Assembly (NCBI RefSeq): GCF_036373705.1
Contig: NC_089863.1
Location: 2,497,944-2,561,943 of the forward strand
Length of the DNA stretch: 64,000 bases
Source of the DNA: Amia ocellicauda
Lineage: Eukaryota > Chordata > Actinopteri > Amiiformes > Amiidae
Reading direction: 5' to 3'
In this document: piece after piece, positions 45,420 through 57,177 of the stretch
Layout: each line of letters begins with the position of its first letter
Position numbering within the stretch: the first letter of the stretch is position 1
Notes under the pieces: model-generated
Databases searched by the model: none
Told to the model about the DNA's origin: nothing
What the model saw: only the letters and a program-made list of their open reading frames with translations
Translations under genes and position numbers: made by a program

Positions 45420-45675
45420 TTTCCCCTATGCCCCCTTTCCCTTAGCTCTTAACTTTGACTGAACATCTTGTCTGCACGTATCAGCTTATACAATCTAGGA
45501 TGTAAGACTTGTATTGTTTACTGTATATCTCGTATACACTTGTGTACATTGGCATTTGTAAATTGCATTATGCCTTGAACTGCACTGTATTATTGCACTT
45601 TGTATTGTTCTTATATTTTGTAAGTCGCCCTGGACAAGGGCGTCTGCTAATAAATAAGTAAATAATAATAATCAA
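45420..45675 (+). mobile_element. LINE 3' UTR tail (L2/CR1-like)
   Basis: Ends with TAAGTCGCCCTGGACAAGGG, GTCTGCTAATAAATAAG and a TAA microsatellite, the conserved 3' stem-loop and tail shared by fish L2-clade LINEs and their SINEs. Only the non-coding 3' end is present, as expected for 5'-truncated insertions. Confidence 0.7.
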
Positions 45676-46113
45676 TGGCCATGACACATACATTAGGTAG
45701 AGAGTGGACAAATGTACACAGACAAGTGATAAAGGAATAGTGGTGTTACTTCAAACTGAGTTTCTATTCTCCAATTTTGAAAGCCACTTTTTTCTTTCAC
45801 CCTAATCTCTAAGAAAGATCTATTCCAAGGAGACCAGACCTGTGAGATACCCGTTGTGTACAGTAAGAGTTCAGACAGCTGTGCCTCAGCAATCTGAGAT
45901 AGCATGAGCACTTGAGACAGACAATGTAAGTGAGAAGGTCTGTGGGAGATGTGATGTCCATGTAGCACAGTCCCCTCAATATCTCACCTTAATAATTAGA
46001 GATTAGATCTAGCCCATACGTTATTTTTCATAATGTTTCATGACCATTATTCCTGTTTTTCATGGTCTTAAAGATGCCTTCTCCACTGGATTATCAATGT
46101 ATCTGTGTTTATA

Positions 46114-47690
46114 CAGTGAGGGAAAAAAGTATTTGATCCCCTGCTGATTTTGTATGTTTGCCCACTGACAAAGAAATGATCAGTCTATAATTTTAATGGT
46201 AGGTGTATTTTAACAGTGAGAGACAGAATAACAACAAAAAAATCCAGAAAAACGCATTTCAAAAAAGTTATAAATTGATTTGCATGTTAATGAGGGATAA
46301 GTATTTGACCCCTTCGACTTAGTACTTGGTGGCAAAACCCTTGTTGGCAATCACAGAGGTCAGACGTTTCTTGTAGTTGGCCACCAGGTTTGCACACATC
46401 TCAGGAGGGATTTTGTCCCACTCCTCTTTGCAGATCCTCTCCAAGTCATTAAGGTTTCGAGGCTGACGTTTGGCAACTCGAACCTTCAGCTCCCTCCACA
46501 GATTTTCTATGGGATTAAGGTCTGGAGACTGGCTAGGCCACTCCAGGACCTTAATGTGCTTCTTCTTGAGCCACTCCTTTGTTGCCATGGCTGTGTGTTT
46601 TGGGTCATTGTCATGCTGGAATACCCATCCACGACCCATTTTCAATGCCCTGGCTGAGGGAAGGAGGTTCTCACCCAAGATTTGACGGTACATGGCCCCG
46701 TCCATCGTCCCTTTGATGCAGTGCAGTTGTCCTGTCCCCTTAGCAGAAAAACACCCCCAAAGCATAATGTTTCCACCTCCATGTTTGATGGTGGGGATGG
46801 TGTTCTTGGGGTCATAGGCAGCATTCCTCCTCCTCCAAACACGGCAAGTTGAATTGATGCCAAAGAGCTCGATTTTGGTCTCATCTGACCACAACACTTT
46901 CACCCAGTTCTCCTCTGAATCATTCAGATGTTCATTGGCAAACTTCAGACGGGCCTGTACATGTGCTTTCTTGAGCAGGGCGGGCCTTGCGGGCGCTGCA
47001 GGATTTCAGTCCTTCACGGCGTAGTGTGTTACCAATTGTTTTCTTGGTGACTATGGTCCCAGCTGCCTTGAGATCATTAACAAGATCCTCCCGTGTAGTT
47101 CTGGGCTGATTCCTCACCGTTCTCATGATCATTGAAACTCCACGAGGTGAGATCTTGCATGGAGCCCCAGACCGAGGGAGACTGACAGTTATTTTGTGTT
47201 TCTTCCATTTGCGAATAATCGCACCAACTGTTGTCACCTTCTCACCAAGCTGCTTGGCGATGGTCTTGTAGCCCATTCCAGCCTTGTGTAGGTCTACAAT
47301 CTTGTCCCTGACATCCTTGGACAGCTCTTTGGTCTTGGCCATGGTGGAGAGTTTGGAATCCGATTGATTGATTGCTTCTGTGGACAGGTGTCTTTTATAC
47401 AGGTAACGAGCTTTAAGAGAGTGCTCCTAATCTCAGCTCGTTACCTGTATAAAAGACACCTGGGAGCCAGAAATCTTGCTGATTGATAGGGGATCAAATA
47501 CTTATTTCCCTCATTAACATGCAAATCAATTTATAACTTTTTTGAAATGCATTTTTCTGGATTTTGTTGTTGTTATTCTGTCTCTCACTGTTAAAATACA
47601 CCTACCATTAAAATTATAGACTGATCATTTCTTTGTCAGTGGGCAAATGTACAAAATCAGCAGGGGATCAAATACTTTTTTCCCTCACTG
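46114..47690 (-). mobile_element. Tc1/mariner element 2
   Basis: 1577 bp with CAGTGAGGGAAAAAAGTATT ends, roughly 200-bp inverted repeats and TA on both sides (46112-46113, 47691-47692). The matching undisturbed site, TTTATATGACCAC, survives in the duplicated flank near 49180-49192. A 28-bp perfect inverted repeat (47385-47412 and 47435-47462) lies between the transposase start and the right repeat. Confidence 0.95.
46319..47342 (-). pseudogene. Tc1 transposase, one frameshift
   Basis: From the ATG at 47342: [20 protein letters not shown] with two helix-turn-helix regions ([30 protein letters not shown]). The frame then shifts near 46980-46930. The second frame holds the catalytic core: [20 protein letters not shown] and [18 protein letters not shown]34E spacing, ending at ANKGFATKY. 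Apart from the shift it is nearly whole (about 340 residues expected for the family), so the copy is fairly young. Confidence 0.93.
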
Positions 47691-49739
47691 TATGACCACC
47701 CTGATGCCCAAACTGCTGGTCTTGCTTGTTCTGGAATCTTCTCGGCTCTATTTGTCCTGATTATTGAGCCACACGGATCACTAGAGACTCTGTCTGTGGA
47801 GTTTAACTTGTTTGTGTTTCATAAAGCTGCTCCTCAAGCTGGGGAAAGACTGTTTACACAATGGGTCTTCAATTGCTTACACTGATCTGGCAACATTTGT
47901 AACACAATGATTAATATCTCTGTCCTTCTCAGTCCTGTCTATTCTGTACATACAGATGATTGATTAATTCTCATCTCATAGGCTGCTGAAACACACACAT
48001 TACCCCTGAGCCTGTGGTTAGTCTTTAATTGGTCCTCAGTTATATAAAGCACAGCAGCTGCCTTACCTGGGTCAGATTGGAGCTGCGTCTGTGGGTCCTG
48101 AAGGAGGACTGGGATCCAGTGTGTCAGGGAAGATGCGAGTCTCTGTGTGGCTCTTAGAGCATATGAAAGTGTGTGTGAGGGAGTGTGATAGCATCACTGT
48201 GAGCTGCTAGAGGATAAGCTGGTTTCTTTATCAGATCAGGTTCAGCTCTGCTGTGAAAATGTTGTTGACCACAAAGTAAACTGGCTGTGCTTAAGTTTAC
48301 TGGAACAGACAGCCGATGAAACTGACCCAGCTGGTTACACTGAACTGTTAGTAGTTACTTGGCCCATCAGGAGAATGTGGGGAGGCAATCTGCACATGAG
48401 ACGCCTGCTTATGGTGCTAAGAAGGATCTAATCCAGATAGATGAGGGTGGTATTAATATTTGTTTTGCTCTGGGTAGCTGGTCTGCATCCATTGGCATCC
48501 AGGATGTGTGTCTCAGTCAGAGGACAGACGAGCAGGAGAGATAAACCCATCAATGCTTTATCATTTAATTACCAGCATTATACAGGTGTATGAGAATTCA
48601 GTACCAAGCAAAAGAATGTGAAATTCGTAAAGTAAAGATCAGTTGAGCACGATGCTGTCTGTGCTGGTCAGTGGGGCTGGAGGGTCACAATTTCAAACCT
48701 TCTCAAGAAGAACACGGGGGACATGTGTGTTCTAACAGGAAGTGCTGTTTCCTGTTTGTTATCTGTCGTCTATTAATCTCTATGAAGGATCTAAACCAAG
48801 GAAGACAGGACTGTGAAACAAGTGTATAATAAGAGTCTATAGAAGCTGGTTTGAGCTCTGTGATATAACATGAGCATTTGAGATATATAATGTGTGAAAG
48901 TGGAGGTTTGTGGGGAAATGTATTTGAGCAGTTGTGCTTTAGGTTCTTGCTTTAGGGATTGAAGGCAGGAGCTCATAGTCAGGACAGCTCTTGTACAAGT
49001 GGACCAGTTGTGTAATGTGTTGATCGTGCAGCAAAGTCATCTCTACATCTCATTTTAATATTTCAACATCCGACCCACATGTTTTCTTTCAAGCTGTTTC
49101 ATGATTATTATTCTGTTTTCATTGGTCACTAGATGGAGTGTTACAGCTGCTCACACAACAGGTGTATCATTATATCTTTGTTTATATGACCACTCTGGTG
49201 CCCAAACTGCTGGACTTACTTGTTCTGGAATTCTGGAATGTTTCATAAAGCTGCTCTTCAAGCCTGGGAAAAATTAGATTTTATTAGATACACATTGTGG
49301 TTTTGAGTTATACTGATCAGAGAAGATGTGTAGTGCAACTATATCTCTGTCTATTTCTCTGCCTGTCCTTCCCCATATATGTATAAATATATATTTGATA
49401 TTTCTCTAGCCCTGTGATTTGTAAAGCACAGCAGCTGCCTCACCTGGGTCAGACTGGAGCCGCTGTGGACAGTGCTGGAGCTGCGTCTGTGGGTCCTGAA
49501 GGGGGACTGGGATCCAGTGTGTCAGAGATCTGAGTCTCTGTGAGGCTCTGAGAGCATATGAAAGTGTGCGAGAGCGTGAGGGAGTGTGATAGCATCGCTG
49601 TGAGCTGCTAGAAGAGGAGCTGGGATCTTTATCTGATCAGGTTCAGCTCTACACTGAAGATGTTGGTGACCACAAAACACACACTGAGAGTTTCCTGGCT
49701 GTGGTTTTTTGTGTATTTTTGTTGGAAGACAAGAAGTAC

Positions 49740-50190
49740 CAACCTTGAAATATTAGTCAGAGTAAGACTGAATCAAATCAAAAACATGAATAACCAGACT
49801 CACCTGAAATACCATGAAACACTGAGACAATACAAACACACTCCGACGTAAAAGACAAGCACACGTTAATACACAACTCCACGAAATTGAGGAGTCAGTA
49901 AATCTCAATAGTGTTTTAGATTGTGAATCTGGAACAACCGAAACCTAACAAAGAACTGGCTTTCCAAAACGGAAACATAAGGAAACTACATTTTGAAAAC
50001 CTTTACAAAGAAGAAGAAAACAAAACAGAAACTCAGATTTCCATGTTCCACTCAATCTCGTACTAAGAGACGGGTGTTTCCCCAAGACCTGGAACCAAGG
50101 GATTATAACACCCTTATATAAGAGTGGAGACAAACTCAACCCCAACAGGCTACCGGGGCATCTGTGTGTAGGTGTTCTGCAGCATCATTT
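49740..50190 (+). mobile_element. LINE reverse-transcriptase fragment
   Basis: The plus strand encodes KTWNQGIITPLYKSGDKLNP and, one base out of frame, YRGICV with VFCSII after a stop, the start of the reverse-transcriptase domain of fish LINEs. It breaks off at 50190, exactly where zinc-finger homology starts. Confidence 0.7.
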
Positions 50191-50445
50191 GCCCCTGGGT
50201 GTCTTCAGTAGCTGTGGGCTCTGTGTCCTGCCTCAGACTGGAGTCCCACTCCTGCTCCCAGTGCTGCTGCTCAGTGGGAGCCCTTTCCCCAGAGTCAGGG
50301 ACAGCGCTGGCCTCTACAGCTCCTGGGGGAGAGACGACACAGGAGAGCAGCGCTGAGAACAGCAGCTCTGAAAACTCACACAGTTCATGCGATTCCTACA
50401 CCAGTCATTATATCAGAACATCATTCAGAAGTGCTAATAAAGTGT
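50191..50445 (-). pseudogene. Truncated zinc-finger gene, exon and intron start
   Basis: Matches 32038-32292 almost base for base in the same orientation. The exon part (50322-50191) encodes [20 protein letters not shown] and beyond, up to TEDTQG, then stops at the LINE junction before any zinc finger. The intron part runs to 50445 and then into a minisatellite. It cannot encode a DNA-binding protein. Confidence 0.85.
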
Positions 50446-52580
50446 CACTGACACTGAACACATAGCGACACTGACACGGACACTGAACACACAGCGTCAC
50501 TGACACTGAACACACAGCATCACCGACACTGAACACACAGCATCACCGACACCGACACTGAACACACAGCATCACTGACACTGAACACACAGCATCACTG
50601 ACACCAACACTGAACACACAGCATCACTGACACCAACACTGAACACACAGCATCACTGATACTGAACGTCACCGACACTGAACACACAGCATCACCGACA
50701 CCGACACTGAACACACAGCATCACTGACACCGACACTGAACACACAGCATCACCGACACTGAACACACAGCATCACCGACACTGAATACACAGGATCACC
50801 GACACTGAACACACAGCATCACCGACACTGAACACACAGCATCACCGACACCGACACTGAACACACAGCATCACTGACACTGAACACACAGCATCACCGA
50901 CACTGAACACACAGCATCACTGACACTGAATACACAGGATCACTGACACTGAATACACAGGATCACCGACACTGAATACACAGGATCACTGACACTGAAC
51001 ACACAGCATCACTGACACCGACACTGAACACACAGCATCACTGACACCGACACTGAACACACAGCATCACTGACACCGACACTGAACACACAGCATCACC
51101 GACACTGAATACACAGGATCACTGACACTGAACACACAGCATCACCGACACTGAACACACAGCATCACCGACACTGAACACACAGCATCACTGACACCGA
51201 CACTGAACACACAGCATCACTGACACCGACACTGAACACACAGCATCACCGACACTGAACACACAGCATCACCGACACTGAACACACAGGATCACCGACA
51301 CTGAACACACAGCATCACCGACACTGAACACACAGGATCACCGACACTGAACACACAGCATCACCGACACTGAACACACAGCATCACTGACACTGAACAC
51401 ACAGCATCACCGACACTGAACACACAGCATCACTGACACTGACACTGAACACACAGCATCACTGACACTGAATACACAGGATCACTGACACTGAATACAC
51501 AGGATCACCGACACTGAACACACAGCATCACCGACACTGAACACACAGCATCACCGACACTGAACACACAGCATCACCGACACTGAATACACAGCATCAC
51601 TGACACTGACACTGAACACACAGCATCACTGACACTGAATACACAGGATCACTGACACTGAATACACAGGATCACCGACACTGAACACACAGCATCACCG
51701 ACACTGAACACACAGCATCACCGACACTGAACACATAGCGACACTGACACGGACACTGAACACACAGCATCACCGACACTGAACACACAGCATCACTGAC
51801 ACTGAACACACAGGATCACTGACACTGAACACACAGCATCACTGACACCGACACTGAACACACAGCATCACCGACACTGAATACACAGGATCACTGACAC
51901 TGAACACACAGCATCACTGACACCGACACTGAACACACAGCATCACTGACACCGACACTGAACACACAGCATCACTGACACTGAACACACAGGATCACTG
52001 ACACTGAACACACAGCATCACTGACACTGAACACACAGGATCACTGACACTGAACACACAGCATCACTGACACCGACACTGAACACACAGCATCACCGAC
52101 ACTGAATACACAGGATCACTGACACTGAACACACAGGATCACCGACACTGAATACACAGGATCACTGACACTGAACACACAGCATCACTGACACTGAACA
52201 CACAGCATCACTGACACGGACACTGAACACACAGCATCACCGACACTGAATACACAGGATCACCGACACTGAACACACAGCATCACTGACACGGACACTG
52301 AACACACAGCATCACCGACACTGAACACACAGCATCACTGACACGGACACTGAACACACAGGATCACTGACACTGAACACACAGCATCACTGACACTGAA
52401 CACACAGCATCACTGACACGGACACTGAACACACAGCATCACCGACACTGAATACACAGGATCACCGACACTGAACACACAGCATCACTGACACGGACAC
52501 TGAACACACAGCATCACCGACACTGAACACACAGCATCACTGACACTGAACACACAGCATCACTGACACGGACACTGAAA
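50446..52580. repeat. 23/29-bp minisatellite
   Basis: About 2.1 kb of CATCACCGACACTGAACACA-type units of 23 bp, intermixed with 29-bp units that duplicate the ACACTG step, about 85-90 copies. The units vary C/T and C/G at fixed positions. It sits where the intron of the broken zinc-finger gene would be. Confidence 0.96.
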
Positions 52581-52637
52581 CGGACTCACGTACATATAGG
52601 TGTTTAAATATGTAACAGTAAAGCGCTCAGTGTGTGT

Positions 52638-53135
52638 CTACAGAAGTAAAGACATGAATGAATGAATGATGGACAGGGTACCAGCCACAGCTCCGCGGGT
52701 CTCTCTCTCTCGCCCGTCCGCTCCGGAGCTGCGGGGACGCACAGCCGCCTCCCCCGCCGCCAGGAGCTCCTGCAGCCGCCGCCTCAGCGCCTCGTTATCT
52801 CCGCTCGCTGCTCCGACAGTCTCTCCCACCGCCTCCCCGACCTCAAGGGCGGCTCTCATCAGCCCGGTCAGCGCCGAGGCCAGGCGGGCGCTCAGCCCCG
52901 GAGCCGCTCAGTGCAGCTCAACACCCGCAGTGAACACAGACGACACTCACCACTGCGTCTGCGCGGCTCTTCCCGGATCGTTTCTCGCGCCCTCATCCGG
53001 GCTCTGCGCCCCGCAGCAGCACATAGAGCGCTTGCTACACTCTGACGTCACAGCAGCGCCGAAAAGCAGCGCCATCTTGGGGAGTGCGCAGCCCCTCACA
53101 GTGCGGTGGATCCGCTCGCTATGGAGGCGCATCAT
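52638..53135 (-). pseudogene. Probable 5' region of the broken zinc-finger gene
   Basis: A G/C- and CpG-rich block. On minus it encodes ARLASALTGLMRAALEVGE, then NEALRRRLQELLAAGEAAV. This resembles the N-terminal coiled coil found in the first coding exon of many fish C2H2 zinc-finger proteins (QLASVMEVL...NEALRRKLQ). The only in-frame ATG is at 52859, after part of that motif, and an in-frame TGA lies 20 codons upstream. A good donor, CAGTG/GTGAGTG, is at 52951/52950. With the exon piece at 50322 it forms a plausible gene start cut off from its fingers. Confidence 0.45.
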
Positions 53136-53160
53136 GTCGGCAGCTCTGACTCCCCGCAGT
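52650..53160. promoter_or_regulatory. CpG-rich island
   Basis: This is the only strongly CpG-rich block in the spacer, with GCCGCC and TGACGTCA (a CRE-like site at 53042-53049). It fits a vertebrate housekeeping-type promoter for the minus-strand zinc-finger gene. No TATA box was seen. Confidence 0.45.
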
Positions 53161-53544
53161 GCTCATCGCTGCTGGAATAACTACGGAAAGACAAGAGCCA
53201 GGGACCCACATCCCACCCACAGCAGGAAGGGACAGTTCAGTACCGTACATAGGTGTCCTACACTTGTCAAATGCTGGTTAATAAGGGCTTGTATTAAATG
53301 TGTATTATGTCACATTAGTCATGCCGGGGTTGCTTTCACACTTTCAATGCGTTTTATGACTGTCTGTCATTACAGTGAGCGGACACGTGTGTAATAAACC
53401 CGACTTTACAAAGCAGGGGATTTCATTTTTATTTCACCGAGGAGGTCCGGGCTGGAAGAGACTCGGCAGAGATCTCTGGCCCACAGCGTTAAAATATATG
53501 GAGCCATTAATAAATCATAATTAACAGTTACATATTAATCTTTA
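53161..53544. other. Unassigned spacer between CpG block and right arm
   Basis: No gene or known repeat recognised. Confidence 0.4.
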
Positions 53545-55385
53545 ACTCTTCAATCTCACTCCTTTCTACCCACAACTCCGGCCACGTGTCAGAAAACTAC
53601 TCTTCCCAGCATGCACCTCTCTGTCGGCAGCGCTGCGGGAACTGCGCCACACGAGTCTGCGCAGAATATGAGCATTTAGCCAACGCATGCGCAGACTTTC
53701 CGCAGACTCTGCGCACAGTGAGCACAGTCTGCTTGTCGCACCATGTACACACACTTCCTATCATAACAATAGTAAATACTGAAGCGACACACAAACAGCC
53801 TGCAATGATCACAACTAATGACTGTTGTTGTGTAATAGAGCTCTAGGTAGGAACCTTATGGACCGGCAGGATTGCGGAGGGACAGCAGTGTGTGTAGCAC
53901 AGCGTGTGTGTGGCTTTATATCTATATAGTGTGTGTGTGTGTGGATTTATATCTATATACTGTGTGTGTGTGTGTGGATTTATATCTATATACTGTGTGT
54001 GTGTGTGGATTTATATCTATATACTGTGTGTGTGTGTGTGTGTGGATTTATATCTATATAGTGTGTGTGTGTGTGGATTTATATCTATATACTGTGTGTG
54101 TGTGTGGCTTTATATCTATATACTGTGTGTGTGTGTGGATTTATATCTATATAGTGTGTGTGTGTGTGTGGATTTATATCTATATAGTGTGTGTGTGTGT
54201 GGCTTTATATCTATATACTGTGTGTGTGTGTGGCTTTATATCTATATAGTGTGTGTGTGTGTGTGGATTTATATCTATATACTGTGTGTGTGTGTGGATT
54301 TATATCTATATACTGTGTGTGTGTGTGGCTTTATATCTATATACTGTGTGTGTGTGTGGCTTTATATCTATATATATATACTGTGTGTGTGTGTGGCTTT
54401 ATATCTATATATATATATACTGTGTGTGTGTGTGGATTTATATCTATATATATATATATATATACGGTGTGTGTGTATATTTATATATAGTGTGTTCAGC
54501 AGCACAATCCCGGCTCACAGAGGGAGCACATGCTGATCTCGACAGGCTCGCACTGCGGCTGGATGCACATGTGATGAAGACGACACACGTGTGAGTGTAT
54601 TTGTGTGTAACAGGATCTGAACATACGAGCTGCTACACATGCGCTGCACCGACCAGACACAACTTTCGCCCAACTAGTTGCAGGGCTGCAGGCGCTATAA
54701 ACCCAGAGCAGCCGCTATTGCAGGCGCTTGGGCTCCACAGAGGGATCAATAATGCAAACTGTAACTAATGTACCTGTAATGAAAGCGTGTCTTACAGATG
54801 AATACTTCTGTCCCAGGAAATGCAACAGTAACAGGCTGCTGACCAGGTCAAGTGTGTGCATTTTATTTTGAAAGTAGAAGACTGATTCAACAGGTTTTTA
54901 ATGCAGCCACTTGTACTTTGCAGCCAAAATGTAAACCAGTAAAATGTATGAAGAAAAACAAACCTTAGATATCGACTTAACATTTGAAAAACTATAGTGA
55001 GAGGGGAAGAAAACACAGAAAACAGCTCGGACAGCTCACATATTTAAATCCCACATTGATCTTGTGGATTGATTGGAAAGATGCTGTGGATAAAAATCAG
55101 TGAAATAGTGATTATTATTTGGGTGAGTTTTAACTGAAAATAGGAATTCAGGTCGACTCCACCTTGCAGGCTCATATTGTGATTTGTTTGAATAATTACT
55201 GTTTTATTAATTAAATGTTTATTTGCACTATAATTTATTAAAAATGTATGGTGATTACTATTAAATATACATACAGTGGTAGAATTATTTGGTGCATCAA
55301 CAGACAAATTCTGAGGTACCTACTGTATGCGATACAGTAAAGTGTTTATTTGTGGATGTTGGCAAATACTATTAATAAATAGATA
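53545..55385. repeat. Inverted duplication, right arm
   Basis: Reverse complement of 36380-39862, with the empty target site of the left-arm solo LTR at 53597-53600 and a shorter minisatellite. The arms differ by scattered substitutions, so the event is not recent. Confidence 0.88.
53903..54496. repeat. TG/TATA minisatellite, right arm
   Basis: About 17-18 units of (GT)n plus GGATTTATATCTATATA, the complement of the left-arm repeat. Confidence 0.95.
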
Positions 55386-55860
55386 CTATTCAACATCTTT
55401 CTGAATATCTGAGTTGGGTGGCCTGTAACTCACTCCTACCACTAATCCTCCAGATCTCTTGTTCAAAAGTTTCAATCACAAAGATTCTGTTCTGTTACTG
55501 GGATCTAATACAAGTTCTTCTGCCTCAATGTCATTTTTCACATATAATGCTACCCCACCCCCTCTTCGATTTTGCCTGTCTCTCCAAACTGTGTGTATCC
55601 TTCCAACTTGTATTCATCCCCATCATTTTCTGTAAGCCATGTTTCTGTCACTCCTACAACATCATAGTCACACACCAGCACTGTGGCTTCTAGGTCTAAC
55701 ATCGTGTTCCTTATACTCCTGGCATTGAGGTACAAACATTTCAGGACTTTCCTAATAGCAGTTTCCCTTTGTTTTCTTTCCTTAGAGGAACATCTCCCAT
55801 TGTCAGAGCTCCCTGCCCCCCTGGTCCCTAGTTTAAAAGATTCTCAGAGGTAGTGAGTGA
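55386..55860 (-). mobile_element. LINE endonuclease fragment
   Basis: The minus strand encodes YLNARSIRNTMLDLEATVLV, VVGVTETWLTENDGDEYKLE and, after a shift, GGVALYVKNDIEAEELVLDP and VVGVSYRPPNSD. These are the N-terminal blocks of the apurinic-type endonuclease of CR1/L2/Rex1-like LINEs (the TETWL catalytic Glu is kept). It has at least one frameshift and one stop and ends exactly at the arm boundary. Confidence 0.8.
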
Positions 55861-57020
55861 AATCTGAAATGATCAATGCAAGCAGGATAAAGTTAGACAT
55901 GCTAGTGTCTTGCAGGCCTCGCTGCAGGGATGAACAGAATTAAAATGCCGGTTGGGGCTTCAGAAAGAGAGTGCAGAGAGCACAGGGAAGCAATGGAAAC
56001 TTTGAAAAAAACTAAATGGAGAGATGAAGAGAGAATTTACAGCAGGAAGGGCTGAACGGCGTGTTATTGCAGAACATACTAGCAAATTACGAGCACAAAC
56101 TGTTGTATTAAGACAGGATCTGGAGGCTAGTATTTCTGATAATGGGTCTAATAAAGCAACTGGAAGAGTGCCAGGGTGCATATGAGATGCTTTGGGACAA
56201 AAGTGTGAAGAATCCACAGGTTTTTGGGAATGTGCTGTGAGTGAGGGCCCTTTGAAAACCAAATTGGAAAAACTCAAGAGCGTGTGGCGGCTCTGGGCAT
56301 CCAATTGCCAGTGGATAGTGATGAGGACAGTGAGCAGGAAAGTGCAGGAGAGTACAGTCAGGGACACGCAGACCAAAACAGACGAGTGTGAACAGACCGT
56401 TAAAGGCTGCTCCATTCAGAATAAGAGGGCGTCCGACCCGCAGGACAAGCTGACGCTCAACCCCACTCTACAGATCACGAATACCAGGACAGACATGAAC
56501 ACATTCAATTGTCTGCATCAGAGCTGGGAACACTTTGCAGGAGTGTGGGCCAGTGGGATGGATGTAGTGATCCATGTCCCTGTCTAGCTGAAATACAGAG
56601 GCAGGGTAGACTAACTAGATTCATGCACACAAGTGGGCATCACACAGAAATGGCACAGACCCTGTCATCCTCAATCATCAGGAGTGCTGAGGAGCTTGAC
56701 TAGGACCAATAGCACAGCGCTGACACAGACCACAGTGGAATCTGTAAAGACTGCTGCAGACATTGGCCAGAAATTCCCACAACCTATAGAAATCCAAACT
56801 GAAAATGAAGAACATCAACAAGAGTTGCTCAAAAGTGTCATCCACAGATTTGTCTAATGACTGACACTTTCTGTGTAGAGGCCAAGTATTCAAAAACATT
56901 GCAGGACAAAATTGAGTTACATAACAACACCAACATCAGAATCCGCCCATCACTGTAGCTTTAGTCTTCTCCATAATGTGTCTCCATGTACGAGCGCCAA
57001 GCTGTGTTCTCACTGTCTGA
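55861..57020 (+). other. Unrecognised stretch with short open frames
   Basis: The longest plus frame is 56192-56587 (131 codons, MGQKCEESTGFWECAVSEGP...), Lys/Thr-rich with no motif I recognise. It may be an old mobile element or gene remnant. Not called as a gene. Confidence 0.3.
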
Positions 57021-57177
57021 CTTCATACATGCTCCCAGTTTATATGCTGACTGGACACTTTATTAGCACTTCTGAATGATGTTCTGATATAATGACTGGT
57101 GTAGGAATCGCATGAACTGTGTGAGTTTTCAGAGCTGCTGTTCTCATCGCTGCTCTACTGTGTCGTCTCTCTCCCAG

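Larger units (their letters stand above)
45690..49690. repeat. Tandem duplication of non-coding flank
   Basis: 45770-46112 plus 47693-48290 matches 48770-49185 plus 49186-49690 in direct orientation (TCTCTAAGAAAGATCTATTCC against TCTCTATGAAGGATCTAAACC; GCCCAAACTGCTGG; CTGGGATCCAGTGTGTCAG). The first copy is split by the Tc1 element. The copies are clearly diverged. Confidence 0.8.

Noticed and set aside
50446-52580. Telomere-like or satellite centromere DNA
   Set aside because: The unit is 23-29 bp, local, and bounded by zinc-finger gene parts. It is a minisatellite.
52666-53394. 242-codon plus frame in the CpG block
   Set aside because: G/C-rich DNA has few stops. The minus strand carries the recognisable coiled coil and a splice donor.
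53872-54594. Cys/Val/Tyr-rich frames in the right arm
   Set aside because: Same minisatellite on the other strand.
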